Assembly (NCBI RefSeq): GCF_000090795.2
Contig: NW_003546254.1
Span: 635,825-674,701, forward strand
Length of the DNA stretch: 38,877 nucleotides
Direction: 5' to 3'
Source of the DNA: Amphimedon queenslandica
Taxonomy: Eukaryota > Porifera > Demospongiae > Haplosclerida > Niphatidae
The notes beneath the pieces were generated by a model that saw only the letters and a list, made by a program, of their open reading frames with translations, was not told the origin of the DNA and made no database searches. The position numbers and the translations under genes were made by a program. Shown here piece by piece: positions 32,486-38,877 of the stretch. Each line of letters starts with the position of its first letter. The stretch's first letter is position 1.

Positions 32486-33130
32486 GCTGTTGCTCTTTTG
32501 CTCTAACTACGAAAGAGCTGCAGGGAAACCAACAACGTTTGGCAATTTTGCCAGCTTCTTTGTCTACGGAAAAGACAAATCAAGCATTCCCAAGACGGAG
32601 AATAACTTTTTCTAGAGCCAGTGTTGATTATAAGGCTCTCCAGGACTAGACAAAAAGCAGTGTCAGCTCAAAAGTGGAGGTCAAGCCAACACAAACACAC
32701 ACAGACACGACGACTGCTTTACCCTCACTTCACGCCTACGCATGGCTTGGGTAACGAGTGCACTATAGCACATGCCCTTGCCACAATCAGTGTAACATAA
32801 CACAAATGAAACATTAATGTTGTTCTTCAAAAATTTTAAAGAGAATGCTGATGATTTGCTGTTACTGTTAGCTTGCTCAGCTTTACATTGCTTGCTGCAG
32901 CAATTAAGGTGTGGCTCAAATCAAGCACCACCTACTACATAGTAATGCATGCCTGGAATGCCCTCCCATAACATACTAACTATATTAACCCTTACTCCCA
33001 CCCTGGCCCACAAGCCCCACCCATAGGTGGTGCAGTCTAACAGTAATGAAATTTATATGGGAGCTTATTTTCTGCCTAATTCATTACATTCAACCGTCAG
33101 AAAATACACATGCCATTTACTGATAAAAAG

Positions 33131-33442
33131 CAGGGGCGTATCTAAAAATTGGAAAAGGGGGTGCTGAGGGCGTGTGCGTAAAGCGCGCCACCATTTTGAT
33201 CACACCCCCTTTTACAGTGGTAAAACAGCGTTTTCCTTCATTTTTGTGAATTACGGGTGTGGTCAAGATAATTTCATTTTCAAGCATACTGGTACTTCTG
33301 ACGACTTCTGATTGCTCCTTAAAGCACTGGAAACTGCTGAAATCATAGTGATGCAAGAGTCCAAAATTTGAGTAATTTTTTCTGAACCCAGCCATGAGGG
33401 GGGTGCTCAAGCCCCCTCAGCCTCCCCTTGGATATGCTAGTG
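33131..33442. mobile_element. MITE with CAGGGGCGTATC ends and AAAAG target duplication
   Basis: The element begins CAGGGGCGTATC followed by a G-rich GGGGGTGCTGAGG and ends CCCCCTCAGCC..GGATATGCTAGTG, an imperfect inverted pair. It is flanked by direct AAAAG repeats at 33126-33130 and 33443-33447, which fits a 5-base target-site duplication. Confidence 0.6.
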
Positions 33443-33799
33443 AAAAGCTTTAGTTTTGTATACTTATACGCAGTTTATGATACAATAATTAGGCTCTATT
33501 TGTTGCATACAAACTTGTTTCAAAGCATCTACAGTTTAAAAGACTCTGGCTGCTCTTTCTTACCTCGTATAAACTAATAAGCAGCACCTCGTGTACACTC
33601 ACTAAACTGACACGGTAAGTGATTTTTGAGCTGTCATATCTCAGGAATTAAGAATTTAAGACAAATTTCCTACATATTAAATCAATAAAACTTTCAATCT
33701 ATCATTTGATGTGTTCTAATGCATTATTACTTTCGTCATGAGAGGGCTGGATAAAGAAGTAAACTGACGAAAAACAACTTTTAGTAAGCGTTTTAGCTG

Positions 33800-34070
33800 A
33801 CAGTGGGACTCCTCTGATCATGGTGCATGGCTCCTAGGTGGTGATAATGATTGTCATTATCAGGCCACTGCAATAAGATTCATAGTTTCCATTAGAGGCG
33901 GGCCTGATACTCAGCTGTATGGCCTTAATGTGAACTACTGATACCACGTGAAGAAGAAGGCCATGGAGATGGACAAAGATAGCTGTATGCACAAGGTGCA
34001 GGAAGGCTGCTCTATTAAGCTGTATGGAAAGTGCCGGAAGGCTCAATCCTGGCTCCAGTTGTGAATGTAA
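33800..34070 (+). pseudogene. Unrecognised decayed coding-like fragment
   Basis: One frame reads LGGDNDCHYQATAIRF, GGPDTQLYGLNVNY, a stop, then KKKAMEMDKDSCMHKVQEG and CRKAQSWLQL before a second stop, with dense sensible codons around a single internal TGA. It is absent from duplication copy 1. I do not recognise a family. It may be a remnant carried in by an insertion, or chance. Confidence 0.25.
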
Positions 34071-34405
34071 GTCATCTCATATCCCAAACAACATTAATAA
34101 GCACAGTGAAAGGACATTCACATACGAATATGCATACAAGTATAATAATTGGTAAAAGGGAATCTTATGCGTGTATAAATTATCAACACATAGATCTATT
34201 ATTTATGCGGACTAATGACAAATAGTGCCATATTAAAATATGCAATTTGTGCTAATCATAATGGAAGAGTCTTGTTATTTAAAATGACTATAAATAGAAT
34301 CAGTAAGTTTATCTTAAGCATAAACAATACATAGACAAATTTGTAGATAGAGCCATAAATAACAAATAGGAAGGGCTTGTTACAGAACTGAAAATTTGTA
34401 GTTAC

Positions 34406-34480
34406 CTTTTAATGAAAGTATTATTTGCTTCGATGTCTATCTTCAAGCCTATCCAGCTATCAGAGATTGAGATTAGTTGG
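34406..34480 (-). other. Candidate 5' UTR exon of gene D
   Basis: Counterpart of 17172-17250, with the same donor (GTAAC at 34401-34405). Upstream gene D keeps the identical TTTTTCCTTGTAG acceptor before its start codon. The adjoining distal DNA is replaced by a CGCGAA-rich element at 34538-34655. Confidence 0.35.
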
Positions 34481-34537
34481 AGAGAGACGGAAAGGGTTCT
34501 TGTACTAATAGAGCACTGATCAACTCAATAAATTAAA

Positions 34538-34655
34538 TACCGTATACCGGTTTATTTTCGCGGTAAAAATTTTCGCGAATCTTGCATTTCTAAGTTTTCT
34601 CAGAAGAATTTCGCGGTGAAAAATTTCGCGAATGATCTCTAAACCGCGAAAAGGA
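34538..34655. mobile_element. CGCGAA-rich MITE fragment
   Basis: Begins TACCGTATACCGG and contains repeated TTTCGCG and CGCGAAT motifs in both orientations, ending AAACCGCGAAAAGG. It is related to 22283-22472. It interrupts the sequence that in copy 1 reads from 17305 to 17340, just upstream of the candidate leader exon. Confidence 0.5.
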
Positions 34656-34970
34656 CATGCCCCGTGTAATTAGCTAGTTACAGAAAATGGTGCTATTGGC
34701 AACAAAATTCTATTTTTTTAAATAATAATTTTATTATCTTTTAATAATAATTGTTACAGCTGAAGTAAAGATTTTAAAAAAGCAACAATGTTTGTATATA
34801 AGATACTGATAAGCAACAACAACAATAATAATAACAATATAACATTATCTCTTGGTAAAGCAGTGCAGAAGAATGCAATAATAATAATATTCACGCAAAG
34901 TTTTAAGTTAAAGAGAAGAGAGAAAGGACAATAGAAAAGTTGTGGTGACCAAGAAAAAAATGTCTTCTCT

Positions 34971-36624
34971 TCACTTTTTAAAGCCATTCAGGACTCCAAC
35001 CAGTATCAGTATAGTTATGACAATAGCTATAGCTACAGCTAGTAATATACAGAGAATACATACTGTGAGTCTCCTGCTACACCTCTGTATAATGAGAGAT
35101 AAAAAAAGAGAGAAAATATAGACATAAAATTAAAAAGAATAATTATAACATGATTATTTCTTTATTACCTTGTGCTTCACTGCTCTCCCCAGCTGCTTAT
35201 TACCGCTCTCAACACGAGTCCCAGCTATTTCAACGTTAGCTTCAATATTGTCTGCAGGAATGTACTATGAAATATTTATACAATCATCACAAAAGTAAGT
35301 ACCAATTATCTCCCCTTGATCATGGACCATCGTCCCCAAGTCACGAAATATATCATTGATATCCAGTATCTCAGTCTAGGAGAGAGAGAGAGAGACAGAG
35401 AGAGAGGGGAGGAGTACATGTACATGTAACGTAAATGCATGAGTGTAGTATAAGATCAGTCAGATCACTGATACAGGTGCAATATTATAATTCAAAAACA
35501 CATTAAGATACTAATTATACTATCAACATATCCCCTTGATCCCTTGATGCTTCCTTCATTATAGGTGATCTATTTAGAGTAAAACGTGTATATCCGTATT
35601 ACATTAATTGGCTAAATTATATAAATTTAAGCAATAATGGATCGTTGGTATTTAGATGCAGGCATCCCTGCTACTGGTTATGTTAAATTAGATTCGATGG
35701 ATTGCAGTCAGACTGGATGATGAGTTGATGACTGTGTGGTTTTCCTCATCTCTCTCTTTCTCCCTCTCTTCAAGGATGTACATGTATATATAATTGTACA
35801 TGTACATGTACACATACCTCAAGTTGTCTCATGTGTCTTTCCCTCTCTTCAACCTCTGAGGTGTCGTGCTGTAACTGTAGCTGAGCTTCAGGGGATAGTC
35901 CAGGACTGCATGAAGATAAAAACACATACAGTAATCAAAAGTGCAATGACTCAAACAAATGAAGCTTGAAATGAGGCATCACTGTTGGATAGGTGCATGT
36001 ATTATGAATCCAAAAATATTACTGTATAGCCGGAAAATTTGGCGGATAATTAAATTTGGTGGATTGGCAGTTCAAAATAAAACCACCAATATTATAACCG
36101 TCAATAATAATTGCAATTATTATGGGTGGGTTCCATCATACTAAAAATGGCAGTATTTCTCACTATTTCAGTCACAGAGTCAAGACTGTGGGCAAGGACT
36201 GCCAAGGAGCAGCTTCAAGAAGAGCTGAGAATGCTTAAAGAAAAGGCAAGATAGTAAACCGCCAAATTAAGAGACCGCCAATATTATATTTAGGCAGTTT
36301 TGATGCAAAACCACCAAAGTTTTAGACCGCCAAATTTTCCGGCTATATGGTAATAAAAGAATAAGAGATGTGATTGGGGAAGCGTGATTGTATGTATTTA
36401 TAACAGGTAGAGGGGATTAAAATAAGGAAGAAGGGGACATTACAGGTAGAGGGAAGGAAGAAGGGAAAAGAGAGAGAGAGAGAGAGTGTGTGTGTGTGAG
36501 AGAGGGGGACTCACTCTTCCCTCTCCACTAGTAGTTCCTTATCATCATCACCAAAAGGGTTAGCCCCAGATCCTCCTCCAAAGCCAGACCCACTGTCAGT
36601 GTCACTGTATGCTGAGGACGACCT
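34971..36624 (-). CDS. Gene F: second syntaxin copy, last five exons
   Basis: Exons 36515-36624, 35818-35905, 35303-35375, 35169-35251 and 34971-35084 have the same lengths, phases and splice positions as gene E and encode the same 155-residue SNARE and membrane-anchor region. By hand comparison all 14 base differences are silent. The 5' exons tentatively found for gene E have no counterpart in this window: homology stops near 37140, where a foldback element and a recombinase remnant lie. Either the 5' exons are beyond the right edge, or this is a 5'-truncated duplicate. Absence of any replacement change argues against a long-dead pseudogene, though recent gene conversion would look the same. 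Confidence 0.7.
36020..36352. mobile_element. MITE with TACTGTATAGCCGGAAAATT ends
   Basis: The left end reads TACTGTATAGCCGG followed by AAAATTTGGCGG; the right end is CCGCCAAATTTT followed by CCGGCTATATGGTA. These are near-perfect 26-base inverted repeats around about 280 bases. It sits in the intron between two syntaxin exons of gene F and is cleanly absent from gene E, where flanking DNA runs from CAAATATAT directly into CAATAAAAGAATAAG. No coding capacity is evident. Confidence 0.8.
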
Positions 36625-37150
36625 CTATACACGACAAAGATATAAACAATAATAATAATAATAATAAAGTTCCTTAAAGGATTCGTAAAAAGGAAAGGAA
36701 ACCACATTACATACACAGTGATTAGGAAGTAGTAAAAAAACATTCCCTTTACTTCACAAACTCACTCAACTGTGCAAACTCATACAACACTAACTGAAAT
36801 TGCTATTTCCAAGAATTCACATTAAAAACTCTCCCTCCCTCTCTCTCTCATCAATCACAGAACACTTCACATTCTTTATAATCATGTACAGGTACATGCA
36901 TAAAGTTATAAAGCTTATCCTGTATAAACAAAAACAAAGTGAAACAGGAACATGGACATGGAGAGAGATAAAGCTACAAGTGGTAATTAAAAACTGTTTA
37001 CACAAAGGCTTGACCACAATAGTCAATAGGGGAAGATTTCACAAATTGATACAGGCTAGTCTATGCAGACCAGTAACTGCAAACAATGGACACACACAGA
37101 CACTCTCAATAGAGTACATGTACAATGTGTATATGTATAATATATACACA

Positions 37151-37304
37151 TAGTACACCAGTCGTCTTATATACAGAATATAGGACCTAAGGTTTGTGTC
37201 CAAGGATGTGATATAGCCCAAGGGCTGAATGCCCGAGGGCTATATCACATCTGAGGACACAAAACTGGGGTTCTATATTCTGTATAAGATGACTGGTGTA
37301 CTAT
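37151..37304. mobile_element. Foldback (long inverted repeat) element
   Basis: Arms of about 70 bases (TAGTACACCAGTCGTCTTAT onward and the return ending GACTGGTGTACTA) pair with few mismatches, including GATGTGATATAGCCC / GGGCTATATCACATC near the tip. The loop region is a small palindrome (GGGCTGAATGCCC). It stands exactly where homology with duplication copy 1 ends, just left of the Crypton-like remnant. Confidence 0.8.
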
Positions 37305-37472
37305 ATACGATATATGGTATAATTAATACCTCTTCCATCTTACCTACTTTAATCTGCCATTTTGCACATGCATAGTAGGTAAGGCATTCAGTGTGACCTT
37401 GTGACAAAAGTAAGTAAAGTTGCTGTTCTGACTCGAGTTCTTTGGATCTTTCTACATCTGTTTATTCTATTA

Positions 37473-38857
37473 ATGGACACAAAAAGCCCTCCCAAAAAAA
37501 GGAGAAGGCAGTCTCTTTCATAAAAGCCAGATAGCCGGTTTTGTTTTTGCTTCAACCGAGGAACTAGAAGTAGCAGCTAAAAAGCAATTCCCAAGAACAC
37601 TACCGTTGCTCTAAACTGGGCTGTAAAGGTTATTTGAGGCATGGATAGATTTCGCAAATAAAGAGGAAGATCAATTTCATGTTGAGGACCTGTGGTCTAA
37701 TAAAGATGCCTCGAAACTGGCTACAATGCCGTCCCACTTTTGTCTCAAAGTCAAACGACAAAACGGAAATCCTTATACGCCTGAATCTGTTTTACAAATA
37801 CTAATAGCAGAACTATGCTCGAGTTAAAGACACAAAGTGCTTAAATTTTATGAACTCCAAGGATAAAAGGATTAAACAAATTCATACAGCTCTTGATAAC
37901 CTGTCTTGAAAACTTCATAAAGATGGTGTTGGAGCCAGTAAAAATCAGGCACATGTAGTATCAATTGCTGAGGAAGATAAGCTTTGGAGTAGCAGTGTGA
38001 TGGGGTGTCATTCTCCACTAGCTCTTCAGAATGCTGTCTTTTTTCTTTGCGGCATTCTTTTATGTTTATGAGGTGGAGAAGAGCACCATAATTTAAAGGT
38101 TACACAGTTTGTGATAGATGAAGTAGAAAATCCACAGTTACCATCGGAAAGAATTAAAAGGATGACGTACACTGAAAATGGTTCGAAAAATCGTTATGGA
38201 GGGATGCATCAGGTACACTTGGACAACAAGGTGGTACATCATTATGCAAATAGTTCAATTGGTAACAGGTGTTTGGTGTTTTTAGTGGAGCTCTACATGG
38301 CAAAACTGCCAGAAAGTGTGTTCAAAAAAGAATTGTTCTACTGTAGGCCTGTACCTGTAAAACACATGAAAGATGATAAACCGTGGTATTATAATACCCC
38401 AGTGGGACACAACATTTTCAAAACAAAGTTGAAGGTCATGTCTGAAGCAGCAGGCCTAGATGCTGGAGGTATTTTGGATCATAGCTTACGAGCTACAGGT
38501 GTAACAAGGATGTACAATAAGGTGGTCCCAGAGAAGATTATCATGGAACGTAGTGGGCACCTGTCTATTTCTGGTGTTTGTTCATATGAGCATACAACTT
38601 GTTTACAGCAAAAGCAAATGTCAGATATACTAACAAGTAGTTCTTTTACATATGATCCAGTCAAAGTTAAGGATGATTCTGACATCCTTATCCCACATTC
38701 CTATAAAAAGTTATTCCAGTTTTTCTTGGGTCAAACTCAGTTGAGATATAGTATATTCATTTCACTTAATAATATTAAATTATTTAACTGTCAACCACAT
38801 ATATACATGTCTATATGTGTTATATATAACATGACAATATGGGAGTCGATATCCTGA
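37473..38857 (+). pseudogene. Decayed Crypton-like (KIAA1958/DUF3504-type) tyrosine recombinase
   Basis: Plus-strand coding remnant with scattered stops and frame changes. It begins with an ATG and a basic KKRRR patch, then shows DLWSNKDASKLATMPSHFC, KRQNGNPYTPESVLQILIAE, a GGEEHHNLKVTQF block and a long open stretch (38111-38857). The open stretch has HSLRATGVTRMY, the second catalytic H-x-x-R, and RSGHLSISGVCSYEH, the GH and candidate nucleophile tyrosine. These blocks match the YR domain of Crypton transposons and their domesticated relatives. The first catalytic Arg position, just before GGEEH, is a TGA (38069-38071). Further stops occur upstream, so this copy is inactive. The 3' part beyond the YR domain is not recognised. 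Confidence 0.75.
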
Positions 38858-38877
38858 GACCAAGGATACTTTGGATT

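Larger units (their letters stand above)
29999..34405. other. Gene D upstream region; repeats and nested insertions
   Basis: No reliable coding exon. 29999-31345 matches gene C's upstream DNA (14195-15545), including dispersed repeats at 30180-30890 with CCCTGTACTATATAGTACAGGG-like palindromes. About 31700-34080 has no counterpart in copy 1 and looks like nested elements: 32159-32485 and 33131-33442 have paired ends, and two short unrecognised coding-like remnants lie at 32480-32650 and 33800-34070. Homology with copy 1 resumes at about 34090. Confidence 0.5.
27706..37140. repeat. Segmental duplication, copy 2
   Basis: Matches 12113-20470 in order and orientation: D2 exon, D1 exon, signal exon, repeats, candidate leader exon, then five syntaxin exons. 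It is longer because of insertions at 29246-29622, within 31700-34000 and at 36020-36352. The left edge is in the intron between the D2 and HRM exons of gene D. The right edge meets a foldback element at about 37150. Confidence 0.8.

Noticed and set aside
32406..32649. Plus-strand frames with AFPRRRITFSRASVDYKALQ
   Set aside because: Short, next to a transposon-like end, with no splice context or family match; at most a remnant.
1..38877. CRISPR array, rRNA, tRNA or bacterial-style operon
   Set aside because: No regularly spaced short direct repeats with unique spacers, no tRNA-like box A/B and cloverleaf noticed, and all recognisable genes are intron-bearing.

Overview
This is a eukaryotic, A+T-rich window (421-base assembly gap at 19712-20132). 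It carries short phase-1 introns, metazoan-only families (adhesion GPCR with a GPS motif, Ig-like receptors, a Qa-SNARE syntaxin, a LITAF-domain protein), GA microsatellites and many short inverted-repeat elements. The gene style suggests an early-branching animal, most likely a demosponge such as Amphimedon; this is inference from style, not a database match. Almost all genes are multi-exon, so I rebuilt them by hand from splice signals and phase continuity.

Layout: (1) 1-3604, plus strand: 3' part of a LITAF-domain gene, two exons around a 3.4 kb intron. (2) 4469-6159, 7173-9566 and 9986-14194, minus strand: three tandem Ig-like genes (A, B, C), each with signal peptide, Ig-like D1, a conserved D2 and an S/T/P hinge. 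A ends in one membrane span, B in a secreted six-cysteine tail, C in a membrane span and a tyrosine-containing tail. (3) 17647-22756, minus: syntaxin-7/12-like gene E, part of it probably in or near the gap. (4) 24709-29998, minus: gene D, a 14-exon adhesion GPCR whose signal, D1 and D2 exons are those of gene C, followed by HRM, GAIN/GPS and 7TM. (5) 34971-36624, minus: second copy of the last five syntaxin exons (F). (6) 37151-38857: a foldback element and a decayed Crypton-like tyrosine recombinase.

A segmental duplication explains the layout. The block from about 12113 to 20470 (5' half of C plus 3' half of E) recurs at about 27706 to 37140 (5' half of D plus F), carrying different transposon insertions. 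One boundary lies in the phase-1 intron just after the D2 exon, so a C-type ectodomain is joined to a GPCR. Between the copies the syntaxin exons differ only at silent sites (14 silent, 0 replacement by hand), whereas the D1 Ig exon differs at about 20 residues although the flanking introns and the signal exon are nearly identical.

Taken together, the window looks like a cluster of self/non-self or adhesion receptors: one variable ectodomain scheme attached to a plain membrane anchor, a secreted tail, a tyrosine-motif tail and an adhesion GPCR. The molecular parts are read directly from sequence; the allorecognition or immune role is inference.
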